Under the pieces are notes generated by a model, which did not search any database, was not told where the DNA came from, and was given only the letters and a program-made list of their open reading frames with translations. From the NCBI RefSeq assembly GCF_025561445.1, contig NZ_CP095096.1, forward strand, positions 1,653,822 to 1,717,821: a stretch of 64,000 bases of DNA. The letters are read 5' to 3'. The position numbers and the translations under genes are program-made. Positions within the stretch are counted from its first letter, which is position 1; each line of letters opens with the position of its first letter. The stretch comes from Staphylococcus sp. IVB6181. Lineage in GTDB: Bacteria; Bacillota; Bacilli; Staphylococcales; Staphylococcaceae. Below are positions 1 through 10,400 of this stretch, one piece after another.

Positions 1-971
1 AATGGTTCAGTGATACCTGTTAAGAATGAAGTCAATGCACCAGATAACATTAAACCTGCAACGACTTTTTTATTCTCTTTCTTCGCTGTTTGATAAATCG
101 CAAGTGCTGCTGCTGGTAAACCAAACATCATAACAGGGAATTCCCCTTGCATGAATTTACCTGCAGTTAACGGTACGTTATCACGAATTTGTTCGATAAA
201 GATACGTTGGTCACCGTGAATAATCTGACCTGCCGCATTTTTGTATGCGCCGAATTCAAACCAGAATGGCGCATGGAAAATATGGTGCAGACCAAATGGA
301 ATTAATAAACGCTTGATGAAACCGAATAAGAAGACAGCTAATCCAGTATTTGAAGCAAGCAAGCCTTCACTGAAGCTGTTTAATCCGCCTTGTACATATG
401 GCCAAATAATCGCCATCGGGAACGCTAAAATGAATGAACATGTTGCCATCATAATCGGCACGAAACGTTTCCCTGCAAAGAATCCTAAATAACTCGGCAA
501 CGAAATATTATAGAACTTGTTGTAACACCAGGCGGCGAGTGCCCCGATGATGATACCCCCGAACACACCCGTTTGCAGTGTCGGAATTCCTAATACTGTC
601 GCAAAACCTTTATCAGCTTTTGTTGCTAATTCAGGTGTCACATTTAAAAACATACCCATTGTTTTATTTAAAACAATGAATCCTACAAATGCTGCGATGG
701 CTGCTACACCATCTCCGCCGGCTAACCCTATGGCTACACCGAGCGCAAAGATAATGGCTAAGTTATCAAAGATAATCCCGCCGGCACCTTCCATCATTTT
801 AGCGACATTTTGTACACCTTCTGCTTTAATGAAAGGCAGCAAGCTTTGTAATGCATCGCCTTGAAAGGCATTCCCTAATGCTAACAGCAAACCTGCAGCA
901 GGCAAGATTGCTACAGGAAGCATTAAAGCTTTACCAATACGCTGCAATTGACCGAAAAACTTTTTCCACAT
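1..971 (-). CDS. glcA: PTS glucose-specific permease, EIIC part (partial, runs off left edge)
   Basis: Membrane component of the phosphotransferase system that imports and phosphorylates glucose. The visible 323 residues are the start of an EIIC domain: [19 protein letters not shown], many hydrophobic segments, and the EIIC signatures [11 protein letters not shown] and GITEP near the cut. Full-length relatives are EIICBA proteins of about 675 residues, so the EIIB and EIIA domains should lie outside the window. The start follows a clear GGAGG. It is preceded by a RAT/terminator hairpin and by glcT, the glcT-glcA-glcB arrangement known from S. carnosus. That context favours glcA, but without the C-terminus ptsG/glcB cannot be excluded. 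Confidence 0.88.
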   Translation of the reverse strand, partial: MWKKFFGQLQRIGKALMLPVAILPAAGLLLALGNAFQGDALQSLLPFIKAEGVQNVAKMMEGAGGIIFDNLAIIFALGVAIGLAGGDGVAAIAAFVGFIVLNKTMGMFLNVTPELATKADKGFATVLGIPTLQTGVFGGIIIGALAAWCYNKFYNISLPSYLGFFAGKRFVPIMMATCSFILAFPMAIIWPYVQGGLNSFSEGLLASNTGLAVFLFGFIKRLLIPFGLHHIFHAPFWFEFGAYKNAAGQIIHGDQRIFIEQIRDNVPLTAGKFMQGEFPVMMFGLPAAALAIYQTAKKENKKVVAGLMLSGALTSFLTGITEP

Positions 972-1041
972 AAAAGTTTCCTCCCAAAATTATAAAATTG
1001 AATTGTAAAGATCATGCATCAACACAACAGCAAATAAAAAA

Positions 1042-1090
1042 GGCATGAGTAACAAAAGCTGGAAAGTATCCAACTTTTATGACTCATGCC
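1042..1090 (-). promoter_or_regulatory. RAT / conditional terminator in the glucose PTS leader
   Basis: On the minus strand GGCATGAGT pairs with ACTCATGCC, enclosing an inner AAAAGTTGG / CCAGCTTTT pair, and a run of T follows. It sits between glcT and the PTS start. This is the layout of a ribonucleic antiterminator overlapping an intrinsic terminator, which GlcT-type proteins bind to permit readthrough when glucose is present. The structure is seen; GlcT binding is inferred from the family. Confidence 0.8.
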
Positions 1091-1102
1091 TAATCGAATT
1101 AG

Positions 1103-1963
1103 TTACACGTTATGATTCTGATTATTATTTGCAAAATGATAGACATGCAACGTCAGATACGAAAGCTCCGCTTCATATACCGGAACTTCAAGATGCTGCT
1201 GCATCATCTTAATGATTTTAACAGCTATATTATAGCACACAGGATAATGCGCTTTCAACATGTTTCCGAAGTCTTCTTTAACTTGGATGGTTTCTCCTTT
1301 TTGAAGCCGTCTGATTAAGAATTGAATATGACGGATAAAGCGCTGGTACTGTATCGATTGCGTATCTACTTTGTACCCTAAATCATGTTCCATAATCTGT
1401 ACACTTTTATTAATGATTTCATTCGTTAAACGCACTTCTTTTAACGTTAAATCATCTTTGCTGCTTGCAATATGCAATGCAATAAAGCCGATTTCATCTT
1501 CTGGAAAATCTATATCCAATAAGTCATTCAAGTGTTCAATTACTTGCACCGCAATCTGATAAGATTCTGGATACAATTGTTTGGTTTCAATCAAGAAAGG
1601 ATTTTTAATAAATTGCTGCTGCTTGATTCTTTTATACGCAAATAAAATATGGTCTGTCAGCGCAATGACCAAATCATTATCATCTACAGTGCGATCTGCT
1701 TTAGTGATAATATCAATCGCTTCAATAATCGATTGCAATAAATCATCGTCTGCCATTTCAACCAATGCTTTATAATGCTCTTGTTCTGTTTTATGCTCCA
1801 GCTTATAAACTTTTTCTATCGTTGCTGTATCTGACAGCCGCATTCCTTTTTTCTTATTGAAACCGATGCCTTTACCGATAAGCACCACTTCATTTTGGTG
1901 AGTTTCATCTCTACAAATAATCACGTTATTATTCAGTGTTTTCTCTATCACGTAGCTGCTCAT
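1103..1963 (-). CDS. glcT: Transcription antiterminator GlcT (BglG/SacY family)
   Basis: RNA-binding antiterminator for the adjacent glucose PTS gene. The 286-residue protein has an N-terminal CAT RNA-binding domain (about 1-58, SSYVIEKTLNNNVIICRDE) and two PTS regulation domains. The family's regulatory histidines are visible in PRD1 (H105 in TDHI, H164 in ALHI) and PRD2 (H212 in RHIQF, H273 in TLHVYHF). They are phosphorylated by HPr or the EII permease. I place the start at the ATG following AAGGTGG with normal spacing; an in-frame GTG nine bases upstream lies within that ribosome site and is unlikely. Confidence 0.92.
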   Translation of the reverse strand: MSSYVIEKTLNNNVIICRDETHQNEVVLIGKGIGFNKKKGMRLSDTATIEKVYKLEHKTEQEHYKALVEMADDDLLQSIIEAIDIITKADRTVDDNDLVIALTDHILFAYKRIKQQQFIKNPFLIETKQLYPESYQIAVQVIEHLNDLLDIDFPEDEIGFIALHIASSKDDLTLKEVRLTNEIINKSVQIMEHDLGYKVDTQSIQYQRFIRHIQFLIRRLQKGETIQVKEDFGNMLKAHYPVCYNIAVKIIKMMQQHLEVPVYEAELSYLTLHVYHFANNNQNHNV

Positions 1964-2118
1964 GATGACCACCTTTTCTCCTCAATACTGTGTCTCTCTT
2001 ATTATAGCCTTTTTCTATTAGGATTTGTGCTGAATTAGAGACTATTTTACCACAACGTTTAATCAACTTGTTAACCTTTTTGAAAATCATGCGTTTTCAT
2101 TCATTATTTATCAAAAAA

Positions 2119-2160
2119 ATCCCCTTATCGCCAATACTTCATCGCATGGGATAAGGGAAT
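2119..2160 (-). terminator. Terminator after alsT
   Basis: On the minus strand ATTCCCTTATC and GATAAGGGGAT form a stem followed by a T run, just past the symporter stop. Confidence 0.8.
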
Positions 2161-2173
2161 TGAATGATTTGTA

Positions 2174-3637
2174 TTATTTTTTACGCGTTAATTGTTTTGC
2201 CGGATCGCCCCAACATTCAATACCGAATAAATTGATTTCAAGATTCTCTGGTTTGAAGATAGGTTTCTTACCAGCTTTACGCTGAATTTGATAATCCTTC
2301 ATTACGGCAAGTGCAATATTGGAAAGTGCGATAATCGAAACAATATTGACAATGGCCATTAAGCCCATGAATACATCGGCTGTACTCCAAACTGTTTCTG
2401 TTTTAATCACTGCACCAAAGAAAACTAATACTACAACAAGACATCTGAAGATGAATAGAATTGTTTTGTTGTAAGATAAGAATTCAATATTAGATTGTCC
2501 ATAGTAATAGTTGCCGATAACAGAAGAGAATGCGAATAATGTAATCGCAATCGATAAGAAAATACCGCCGGCACTGCCTAAGTGTTCGTTCAATGCTGAT
2601 TGTGTTACGGCTACACCTTGAGGTGCACCTTCACCGAATTTCAAACCGCCGTATAATAAAATAACGATAGCTGTAGCTGTACAAACTAAAATTGTATCAA
2701 AGAATACACCTAAAGATTGTAATAAGCCTTGTTTTACAGGGTGCGGTACTGCAGCTGTTGCGGCTGCGTTCGACGCAGAACCCATACCTGCTTCGTTTGA
2801 GAATAAACCACGTTTAATCCCTTGCAAAATTGCAGCACCTACTGCACCGCCTGTTGCTTGTTCAACACCGAATGCACTCTTGAAGATTGTCATAATCATC
2901 GGAATGATTTGGTCATAGTTCATCACTAAAATAACCAGTACGACACCAATGTAGATGATCGCCATAATCGGAACGATTAAAGAAGATAAAGTCGCTATAC
3001 TTCTTACACCGCCGAAAATAATAATACCCGTGATTACAGCTAAGACAATTCCTGTAATGACAGGACTGATGTTATATTGTGTGCTTAATGATTCGGCAAT
3101 AGTATTCGCTTGTACAGTATTAAATACAAATGCGAATGTGACTGTAATTAAAATCGCAAAGACTACACCTAACCATTTTTGGTTGAGCCCTTTTGTCATA
3201 TAATAAGCAGGGCCTCCGCGGTATCCGCCTTCTTTATCTGGAACCTTATATACTTGTGCTAATACTGATTCTACAAATGCACTGGCCGCACCGATAGATG
3301 CAATGACCCACATCCAAAAGACTGCGCCCGGTCCGCCTAGTACAATTGCTGTCGCAACCCCTGCAATGTTCCCTGTTCCTACACGAGAACCTGCACTGAT
3401 CGCAAAAGCTTGGAAAGGAGAAATCCCTTTTTCGCCGTTTTCTAAAGTTTCTGGTTTCTCAACTAATGCGCGCAGCATCTCTCTAAATGACGTAAATTGC
3501 ACAAACCTCGAACTGATTGTAAAAAACAGGCCTGCTGTTAATAATAAACCAATCAGGTATTGAGACCATATCAAGTCATTCCCAACACCGATAAATGTTT
3601 TAAACCAGCCAGGCACTAAACTATCAAAATCTTTCAT
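2174..3637 (-). CDS. alsT: Alanine/glycine:sodium symporter (AGCS family)
   Basis: Sodium-coupled importer for small neutral amino acids in the cytoplasmic membrane. The 487 residues carry about ten hydrophobic helices. Family signatures include AISAGSRVGTGNIAGVATA near residue 80, GGYRGGPAYYM near 140 and GLFSNEAGMGSA in the middle, so AGCS assignment is firm. The exact substrate (alanine, glycine or glutamine) cannot be read from sequence. It is a single-gene unit with its own terminator, between glcT and the parEC operon. An AT-rich 280-base upstream gap holds no further gene. Confidence 0.9.
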   Translation of the reverse strand: MKDFDSLVPGWFKTFIGVGNDLIWSQYLIGLLLTAGLFFTISSRFVQFTSFREMLRALVEKPETLENGEKGISPFQAFAISAGSRVGTGNIAGVATAIVLGGPGAVFWMWVIASIGAASAFVESVLAQVYKVPDKEGGYRGGPAYYMTKGLNQKWLGVVFAILITVTFAFVFNTVQANTIAESLSTQYNISPVITGIVLAVITGIIIFGGVRSIATLSSLIVPIMAIIYIGVVLVILVMNYDQIIPMIMTIFKSAFGVEQATGGAVGAAILQGIKRGLFSNEAGMGSASNAAATAAVPHPVKQGLLQSLGVFFDTILVCTATAIVILLYGGLKFGEGAPQGVAVTQSALNEHLGSAGGIFLSIAITLFAFSSVIGNYYYGQSNIEFLSYNKTILFIFRCLVVVLVFFGAVIKTETVWSTADVFMGLMAIVNIVSIIALSNIALAVMKDYQIQRKAGKKPIFKPENLEINLFGIECWGDPAKQLTRKK

Positions 3638-3860
3638 TTAATTACCTCATATCTTGTTTAATATTTATGTAGTCAGATACATATGAATGGAATATAACGC
3701 ATGATACATTCATCTCCACTCAGTTTAAATAAAAAAATACCAAGAGGTTCAAATTCAAAAAGAATCCGCAACCACTTGTTATTCATTCACTCTACCTTAT
3801 ATTTTATCATCTTAACAATTGTCTGACTATATTTTTTTGAAAACACTTAGCAATCATAAA

Positions 3861-3908
3861 AAAGCTGCGGCAGAAAAAGTGTTCAAAACACTTCTGCAGC
3901 ACAGCTTT
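3861..3908 (-). terminator. Terminator after parC
   Basis: A long minus-strand hairpin, AAAGCTGTGCTGCAG pairing with CTGCCGCAGCTTT with GTGTTTTGAACAC inside, followed by Ts. It ends the parE-parC transcript. Confidence 0.8.
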
Positions 3909-3921
3909 GATAACTTTTATT

Positions 3922-6345
3922 TTATGCTTCTTCGATTGCGTATTGCGCGATAGTCATCGCTTGTACTTCACCGAATTCATCTATATCCACAACAAATGAA
4001 CCATTCGTATATTGTTCTGTCAGATGAATCGCATTAACTTTGTCTGTATAAGTTTGTGTCTTAGAATACAATGTAAACTCTGACATTTGATTTGTGACAA
4101 CATCAGCACCTACGATGCGATGCGGTTTGCTTTTCAGTTCTTTTAATAACTTGATACCGCGTTGTGCACGTTTGGCTTCAGTTAATACTTGATAGCTGAT
4201 GCGTTTGACTGCACCGCGTTGTGTCGCCATGATAATCGTATCTTTCGGTTGAATCAATTGTGTCATCACAACATAATCATCATCTTTAAGATTGATTGAT
4301 TTCACACCTGCAGCACGCAAACCGGTACTTGATAACTCATCTGTAGAATAAGTTAATGACATACCTGTATGTGTAATAATCGTCACATTCTGCGGTTGTT
4401 CGATACGCATGACATTAATCACTTCATCGTTGTCTTTAAGTTTCATTGCTATGAGCGGTTTATTGAAACGTGTTGTCTTGAATAAGCCTAACTCACTCTT
4501 TTTGATCATACCGTTGCGTGTCGCAATAATATAATCCGCTTCTTGCTTAAAGTCCGGTTCTGTAAACACATCTATGACATGCTCATCATTTTCAAGCGGT
4601 ACAAGCTGCGAAATGTGCTGACCTAAGTCTTTCCATTTGATATCTGACAGCTTATGCACCGGCAAGTAAAGATAACGGCCTTGGTTCGTAAAGACCAGCG
4701 CAATATGCTGGGTATTGGTTTCGATATAGCGCAGCATTGAATCGCCGTCTTTGAGTCCGACTTCCTCTACTTTGTTCGCATTAAAGCTTCGAATGGATGT
4801 ACGTTTGATATAACCATCTTTAGATAAACTCAAGATAGTTTCCTCACTTGGTACAATCACTTCTTTAGAAATTTTGATTTCTGAGATTTCTGCTTCGATA
4901 CGAGAAAGACGTTCTGATTTAAAGCGCTGACGAATCTCTTTTAATTCATCTTTGATTACATTCAGCAATGCATCATGGTTATCCAAAATATTGCGCAATC
5001 CTTTGATTTGTTCTTCAAGTTCGCTGTGTTCGCCTTCTAGCGCAACAATATCTGTGTTAGTTAATCGATATAATTGCAAGGTTACAATTGCTTCTGCTTG
5101 TTCTTCGGTAAAATCAAATTCAGCGACTAAATTATCTTTGGCATCACGTTTATTTTTAGATCCTCGGATAATCGCAATCACTTCATCAAGGACAGATAAA
5201 GCTTTCATCAAACCTTCAACAATATGCATGCGTTTTTCAGCATGGAACAAGTCATAGCGTGTACGTTTTGTTACGACTTCGATTTGATGGTTCAGATAAC
5301 TGTCGATAATTGCTCTGATACCCATCAGCTTAGGTCGGCCTTCACTGATAGCAACCATATTGAAGTTATATGAAATCTGCAAGTCTGTATTTTTATATAA
5401 GAAGTTTAAAATAGCTTCGCTGTTGACATCTTTTTTCAATTCAATCGCAATACGCAAACCAGTACGGTCTGTTTCATCGCGTACTTCGACAATACCATCG
5501 ACTTTTTTATCTGCACGCAATTCATCGATTTTCTTAACTAATGAACTTTTATTCACTTCATAAGGAATTTCAGTAACCACAAGTTCTTGGCGGCCGTTTC
5601 TCAGTGTTTCAGTATCCACTGTTGAACGCACTACGATTCTGCCTTTGCCTGATTCGTAAGCTTTTCTAATGCCGTCAACACCTTGGATAATACCGCCTGT
5701 CGGGAAGTCAGGGCCTTTGATGTATTTCATCAATTGGCGCACTGTAATATCCGGATTATCAATGAATTTCAATGTAGCTTGAATCACTTCTCCTAAGTTA
5801 TGCGGCGGAATATCTGTTGCATAACCTGCAGAGATACCTGTTGAACCGTTCACTAATAAATTAGGGAAACGTGCAGGCAATACCATCGGTTCGGTTGTTG
5901 TATCATCGTAGTTCGGTACAAATGATACGGTTTCTTTATTGATATCGCGCAGCAATTCTTCAGATAACTGGCTTAACTTTGCTTCTGTATAACGCATTGC
6001 TGCCGGCGGATCATTATCAATACTACCGTTGTTGCCGTGCATTTCGATTAAGACATGACGCAATTTCCAATCTTGACTCAGACGTACCATCGCATCATAT
6101 ACAGATGTATCGCCGTGAGGGTGGAATTGTCCGATTACATCACCGACAGTTTTAGCACTTTTACGGAAGTTTTTGTCGTATGTGTTGCCGCTTGAATACA
6201 TTGCATAAAGGATACGGCGCTGTACAGGTTTCAAGCCGTCTCTGACATCAGGCAATGCACGTTCTTGAATGATGTATTTACTATAGCGGCCGAAGCGGTC
6301 GCCTATAACATCTTCTAACGAAAGGTCTTGGATGATTTCGCTCAA
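3922..6345 (-). CDS. parC: DNA topoisomerase IV subunit A
   Basis: ParC (GrlA) is the DNA-cutting subunit of topoisomerase IV, which separates replicated chromosomes. The 807 residues include the breakage-reunion domain with the active-site tyrosine in AMRYTEAKL (about residue 119) and a C-terminal beta-pinwheel (from about 500) with repeated blade motifs. The quinolone region reads [13 protein letters not shown], giving Thr80 and Asp84 where S. aureus has Ser80 and Glu84. The start overlaps the parE stop by four bases, implying translational coupling. ParE and ParC act as an A2B2 complex. Confidence 0.97.
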   Translation of the reverse strand: MSEIIQDLSLEDVIGDRFGRYSKYIIQERALPDVRDGLKPVQRRILYAMYSSGNTYDKNFRKSAKTVGDVIGQFHPHGDTSVYDAMVRLSQDWKLRHVLIEMHGNNGSIDNDPPAAMRYTEAKLSQLSEELLRDINKETVSFVPNYDDTTTEPMVLPARFPNLLVNGSTGISAGYATDIPPHNLGEVIQATLKFIDNPDITVRQLMKYIKGPDFPTGGIIQGVDGIRKAYESGKGRIVVRSTVDTETLRNGRQELVVTEIPYEVNKSSLVKKIDELRADKKVDGIVEVRDETDRTGLRIAIELKKDVNSEAILNFLYKNTDLQISYNFNMVAISEGRPKLMGIRAIIDSYLNHQIEVVTKRTRYDLFHAEKRMHIVEGLMKALSVLDEVIAIIRGSKNKRDAKDNLVAEFDFTEEQAEAIVTLQLYRLTNTDIVALEGEHSELEEQIKGLRNILDNHDALLNVIKDELKEIRQRFKSERLSRIEAEISEIKISKEVIVPSEETILSLSKDGYIKRTSIRSFNANKVEEVGLKDGDSMLRYIETNTQHIALVFTNQGRYLYLPVHKLSDIKWKDLGQHISQLVPLENDEHVIDVFTEPDFKQEADYIIATRNGMIKKSELGLFKTTRFNKPLIAMKLKDNDEVINVMRIEQPQNVTIITHTGMSLTYSTDELSSTGLRAAGVKSINLKDDDYVVMTQLIQPKDTIIMATQRGAVKRISYQVLTEAKRAQRGIKLLKELKSKPHRIVGADVVTNQMSEFTLYSKTQTYTDKVNAIHLTEQYTNGSFVVDIDEFGEVQAMTIAQYAIEEA

Positions 6346-8342
6346 TTTGCTTCCTCCTCATCATATTCTTCTTGATCTAAGATTTGGATTTCATCGTTTT
6401 CCAAGATACTTTGATCTTCTTGCATACCGAATTCAACGTGGCGTTCAATCCATTCACGACGCGGTGCAACTTTATCACCCATCAATGTCGTTACACGTTT
6501 AGAAGAACGCACTTCATCTTCGACTTGAACACGAATTAAAGTTCTTGTCTCAGGATTCATTGTTGTCTCCCATAACTGATCAGGGTTCATTTCACCTAAA
6601 CCTTTATAACGCTGCAGACTGAAACCTTTGCCTAATTGCTTTTGAAGTTTTTCAAGTTCTTCATCTGTCCACGCATATTCAACTTTTTTCGATTTGCCTT
6701 TGCCTTTTTCAAGTTTATATAAAGGCGGTAAAGCAATAAAGACACGTCCTGCTTGTACAAGCGGCTTCATGTATTTGAAGAAGAATGTCAGTAATAGGAC
6801 TTGGATATGCGCACCATCAGTATCCGCATCGGTCATAATGATCACACGGTTGTAGTTGCTGTCTTCAAGTTTGAATTCAGTTCCTACACCCGCACCGATT
6901 GTGTGGATAATCGTATTGATTTCTTCGTTTTTGAAGATATCATCCAAACGTGCTTTTTCTGTATTGATAACTTTCCCGCGCAAAGGCAAGATAGCTTGAT
7001 ATTTGCGGTCACGGCCGAGTTTAGCAGAACCGCCTGCTGAGTCGCCCTCTACAAGATAGAGTTCTTTCTTCTCAGTATTCTTGCTTTGTGCAGGTGTCAA
7101 TTTACCAGAAAGCAATGTATCTTTGCGTTTATTCTTCTTGCCTGAACGTGCATCTTCACGTGCTTTGCGCGCTGCTTCTCTGGCTTGTTGCGCTTTAACT
7201 GCTTTTTTAACTAATGATTTCGATAGTTGACCTTTTTCTTCTAAATAGTAAGGTAATTTCTCAGCGATGACAGAATCTACAGCACTTCTTGCTTCTGCAG
7301 TACCTAACTTAGATTTCGTTTGTCCTTCGAATTGCAGAAGTTCTTCAGGGATACGTACTGAAATAATCGCTGTTAAACCTTCTCTGATATCATTACCGTC
7401 TAAATTTTTATCTTTCGCTTTCAATTCACCAATTCGACGTGCATAATCATTGAACACACGCGTCATTGCTGTTTTGAATCCGACTTCATGTGTTCCGCCG
7501 TCTTTGGTACGTACGTTATTCACAAAGCTTAAGATACTTTCAGAATATTGATCATTGTATTGGAAAGCTACATCCACTTCAATACCGTTTGCTTCACCAG
7601 AAAATGTTGTAACGTCATGCAGCACTTCTTTGCCTTCATTGACGTAACTTACAAATTCTTTAATACCTTCTTCATAATGATAGACTTCTTCTCGTTCTTT
7701 TCCAGAGCGCAAGTCTGTTAAAGTGATTTTCAAATCTTTTAAAAGGAAGGCTGATTCTTGCAATCGCTCGCTTAAAGTATCGAAATTGAACGCAGTCGTA
7801 GACTTGAAGATTTCAGGATCCGGTTTGAAAGTAACTTTGGTACCTTTCTTACGTGTCTTCCCTTTCTTTTCAAGTCCTGTTGCCGGCAATCCGCCGTTCG
7901 CAAAGCGCTGCTCATAAATATAGCCGTCTCTGTAGATTTCAACAACAAGCCATTCACTTAATGCGTTCACTACAGAGGCACCAACACCATGCAGACCGCC
8001 TGATGTTTTATAGCCGCCTTGTCCGAATTTGCCTCCGGCATGAAGAATAGTAAAGATTACTTCAACTGTAGGTTTTCCGGATTTATGGATACCTGTCGGC
8101 ATACCGCGTCCATTATCTTCTATTGTGATACTATCATCTTTATTAATGGTAACTTTAATTTCATTACCGTAACCGTTCAATACCTCATCGACTGAGTTAT
8201 CTACGATTTCATATACTAAGTGGTGCAAACCACGTTTATCGGTTGACCCAATATACATTCCCGGTCTTTTACGAACTGCTTCTAATCCTTCAAGTACTTG
8301 AATAGAATCGTCCGAATAATTTTGTCGTTTATTTGTTGCCAA
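6342..8342 (-). CDS. parE: DNA topoisomerase IV subunit B
   Basis: ATPase subunit of topoisomerase IV (GrlB). The 666 residues show the GHKL ATP site ([15 protein letters not shown], then DNGRGMP and [15 protein letters not shown]), the transducer domain, and a TOPRIM domain with EGDSAGGSA and DADTDGAHI. The length is normal for the family. It is first in the parE-parC operon, and an SOS-type box lies about 20 bases upstream of its start, so damage induction through LexA is likely, as established for this operon in S. aureus. Confidence 0.97.
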   Translation of the reverse strand: MATNKRQNYSDDSIQVLEGLEAVRKRPGMYIGSTDKRGLHHLVYEIVDNSVDEVLNGYGNEIKVTINKDDSITIEDNGRGMPTGIHKSGKPTVEVIFTILHAGGKFGQGGYKTSGGLHGVGASVVNALSEWLVVEIYRDGYIYEQRFANGGLPATGLEKKGKTRKKGTKVTFKPDPEIFKSTTAFNFDTLSERLQESAFLLKDLKITLTDLRSGKEREEVYHYEEGIKEFVSYVNEGKEVLHDVTTFSGEANGIEVDVAFQYNDQYSESILSFVNNVRTKDGGTHEVGFKTAMTRVFNDYARRIGELKAKDKNLDGNDIREGLTAIISVRIPEELLQFEGQTKSKLGTAEARSAVDSVIAEKLPYYLEEKGQLSKSLVKKAVKAQQAREAARKAREDARSGKKNKRKDTLLSGKLTPAQSKNTEKKELYLVEGDSAGGSAKLGRDRKYQAILPLRGKVINTEKARLDDIFKNEEINTIIHTIGAGVGTEFKLEDSNYNRVIIMTDADTDGAHIQVLLLTFFFKYMKPLVQAGRVFIALPPLYKLEKGKGKSKKVEYAWTDEELEKLQKQLGKGFSLQRYKGLGEMNPDQLWETTMNPETRTLIRVQVEDEVRSSKRVTTLMGDKVAPRREWIERHVEFGMQEDQSILENDEIQILDQEEYDEEEAN

Positions 8343-8360
8343 TCGATTCTTCGCCTCCTA

Positions 8361-8374
8361 CAAACGTACGTTCG
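8361..8374 (-). promoter_or_regulatory. LexA (SOS) box upstream of parE
   Basis: The minus strand reads CGAACGTACGTTTG, an exact match to the Gram-positive SOS consensus CGAACN4GTTYG, just upstream of the parE start. Binding is inferred from the match and from the known SOS control of parEC in S. aureus. Confidence 0.8.
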
Positions 8375-8633
8375 TTTATAAAACATTACAATAAACATTC
8401 TTACTTAAAATCAGCCAAATTGCAAGCCAGAAATTGATTTGAATATGATAACATTTTACAACGTTACTAAAAAATATTTCCTTCAATAAAAGTTTTTGTT
8501 ACTATGAAAAGCGGACATTATCGCTTCAACACTGAAATTTATATTTGTATTGCAAAAATAACCGTACAATACACTTCAATCATATGGAGTGTGGTAAAAT
8601 AACGTTATCATCAACAAAGGAAGTGTCAGGTCA

Positions 8634-9242
8634 ATGATGATTGTACTAATTTTGCTGCTCGCATACCTAGTCGGTTCATTCCCGAGCGGTGTTATTATAG
8701 GAAAATTGTTTTTTAAAAAAGATATCAGACAGTATGGCAGCGGAAATACCGGTGCAACAAACAGCTTTCGTGTGTTAGGAAAGCCTGCCGGTTTTGCGGT
8801 TACCTTCTTAGATATATTTAAAGGCTTTATTGTTGTATTCTTTCCGCTTTGGTTCCCGATACACGCAACAGGCGCTGTAACTGAATTCTTTATGCATGGT
8901 CTTGTTGTCGGTGTATTTGCCATTGTCGGACATGTATTCCCTGTATTTCTTAAATTTAAAGGCGGTAAAGCCGTTGCGACAAGTGCAGGTGTCGTCTTAG
9001 GTGTTGCACCTATCTTATTATTAGTCTTAGCAGCTATTTTCTTTATTACTTTAAAATTGACGAAATACGTTTCATTATCGAGTATTATCGCTGCAATCTG
9101 CTGTGTAATCGGATCATTAATTATCCAAGATTATATTTTATTAGGCGGCAGCATTATCGTTGCAGTCTTATTGATTGTCAGACATCGTACTAATATCGTC
9201 AGAATTTTTAAAGGTGAAGAGCCTAAAATCAAATGGATGTAA
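8634..9242 (+). CDS. plsY: Glycerol-3-phosphate acyltransferase PlsY
   Basis: Integral membrane enzyme that transfers the acyl group from acyl-phosphate to glycerol-3-phosphate, the first step of phospholipid synthesis. The 202 residues contain the three PlsY signatures: [11 protein letters not shown], the [15 protein letters not shown] glycerol-phosphate site near residue 38, and [18 protein letters not shown] near 100. Several membrane segments fit the family topology. AAGGAAGTG precedes the start. It is divergent from parE and ends at its own terminator. Confidence 0.96.
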   Translation: MMIVLILLLAYLVGSFPSGVIIGKLFFKKDIRQYGSGNTGATNSFRVLGKPAGFAVTFLDIFKGFIVVFFPLWFPIHATGAVTEFFMHGLVVGVFAIVGHVFPVFLKFKGGKAVATSAGVVLGVAPILLLVLAAIFFITLKLTKYVSLSSIIAAICCVIGSLIIQDYILLGGSIIVAVLLIVRHRTNIVRIFKGEEPKIKWM

Positions 9243-9250
9243 CAGCCTTG

Positions 9251-9274
9251 AACCGGGACATTTTTGTTCCGGTT
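9251..9274 (+). terminator. Terminator after plsY
   Basis: AACCGGGACA and TGTTCCGGTT form a hairpin followed by a T-rich stretch, directly behind the plsY stop. Confidence 0.85.
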
Positions 9275-9449
9275 TTTATTTTTTGCCATTTGTGACTGCT
9301 TTATTAAATACATCTACACATTTTTTGATTGTTGAAGCATTATTACTGTTAATATACATCTCATACCGGTTATACTCTAATGTATAATTAGTTATTGCAC
9401 TAAAATTATTGCAATCTAATATTTTGTTGATAATGAGAGGAGTTTTACC

Positions 9450-9761
9450 ATGGAATTTAACCTGACAGATAAAGCAATCGCGTGGTTCAAAGATGAATTC
9501 GATTTACCTCAAGAAGGCAAAGCTATCCATTTTATCGTACGCTATGGCGGCGCACCGCAAATCAAGCAAGGTTTCAGCCCTGCATTTAATATTGATTCGC
9601 TTGCAAACCAACCTGAAGAAATTGCATATGAAAACAATTTCGACGGTGTCAATATCATTATTACTGAAAATGACTTATGGTATTATCAAGATATCACATT
9701 AACAATAGATGTAGATGCGCAAGATGAAATTGTTATCAAACAAAATATTGAACAAGAATAG
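9450..9761 (+). CDS. HesB/YneR-family protein
   Basis: A 103-residue soluble protein that resembles the HesB/IscA-like fold of the YneR group by its opening (MEFNLTDKAIAWFKDEFDL) and its RYGG motif near residue 31. It contains no cysteine at all, so it lacks the three cysteines that A-type iron-sulfur carriers use and is unlikely to be a classical cluster carrier. Function is unknown. A strong GAGAGGAG precedes the ATG. It is monocistronic, convergent with the thioesterase gene, and shares a terminator with it. Confidence 0.8.
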   Translation: MEFNLTDKAIAWFKDEFDLPQEGKAIHFIVRYGGAPQIKQGFSPAFNIDSLANQPEEIAYENNFDGVNIIITENDLWYYQDITLTIDVDAQDEIVIKQNIEQE

Positions 9762-9769
9762 CATAGATA

Positions 9770-9799
9770 AACTGGGGCATGTAGAGCATGTCCCAGTTT
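9770..9799. terminator. Bidirectional terminator between convergent genes
   Basis: AAACTGGGGCATG and CATGTCCCAGTTT form a strong stem with T runs on both strands, serving the HesB-like gene and the thioesterase gene. Confidence 0.85.
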
Positions 9800-9818
9800 T
9801 TTTAATCTTTGCATTCAA

Positions 9819-10280
9819 TTATTGAAGACCGTCGACAACTTCAAACTGTTCGCCGGCTTTATTGCGTCTTTCTACTTCTTGATACACTTCATGCCAATCA
9901 GGGAAATGACGATCTAGTCGAATCGGTGTATGCGTATCTTCTGTCATACAGATTAATTCTGTAGTACCTGTTGTCGTAATTTCGCCTTTTTCATTGTATA
10001 TTTCATACTTATACAATGAGCGTAAGCGCGAATAACGTTCCACCCAAGTTTTAATCTTTACTTTCTCCGGATAAGTTACAGGTTTGATAAACTTCATATC
10101 CAAATGTGTTACAGGAGAAATGATACCTCTGTCTTCCATATCCGCATAACTAAAACCTAACTTGCTGATATAGTCTGTACGTGCAACCTCAAACCACGTC
10201 GCATAGTTTCCATGGTAAATGAATCCCATTTTGTCTGTTTCTTGGTATCTTGCTTCTATCTCAGTGATACTGTATATCAT
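9819..10280 (-). CDS. Acyl-CoA thioesterase, hotdog fold (YbgC/FadM type)
   Basis: A 153-residue single hotdog domain. The family signature YQETDKMGFIYHGNYATWFE near residue 12 includes the catalytic aspartate and the HGNY loop, so hydrolysis of an acyl-CoA thioester is expected; the substrate is not evident. It lies downstream of acnA in the same direction but behind the acnA terminator, so it probably has its own promoter. Confidence 0.85.
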   Translation of the reverse strand: MIYSITEIEARYQETDKMGFIYHGNYATWFEVARTDYISKLGFSYADMEDRGIISPVTHLDMKFIKPVTYPEKVKIKTWVERYSRLRSLYKYEIYNEKGEITTTGTTELICMTEDTHTPIRLDRHFPDWHEVYQEVERRNKAGEQFEVVDGLQ

Positions 10281-10332
10281 TTTAACGCCACACTTTCTTT
10301 ACTCATTCCATATAATATCATAGCACAAAATA

Positions 10333-10369
10333 AAGAGACTAAGACAGTTTCAAACCATCTCAGCCTCTT
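10333..10369 (-). terminator. Terminator after acnA
   Basis: On the minus strand AAGAGGCTGAGATGG pairs with CTGTCTTAGTCTCTT and a T-rich tail follows, immediately past the aconitase stop. Confidence 0.8.
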
Positions 10370-10400
10370 ATTATCTATTGAGATAAGGGTAGATTTCCCC

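Noticed and set aside
4952..5257. 101-codon plus-strand frame inside parC
   Set aside because: Antisense to a conserved gene, low-complexity Ser/Leu composition and no ribosome site; a shadow frame.
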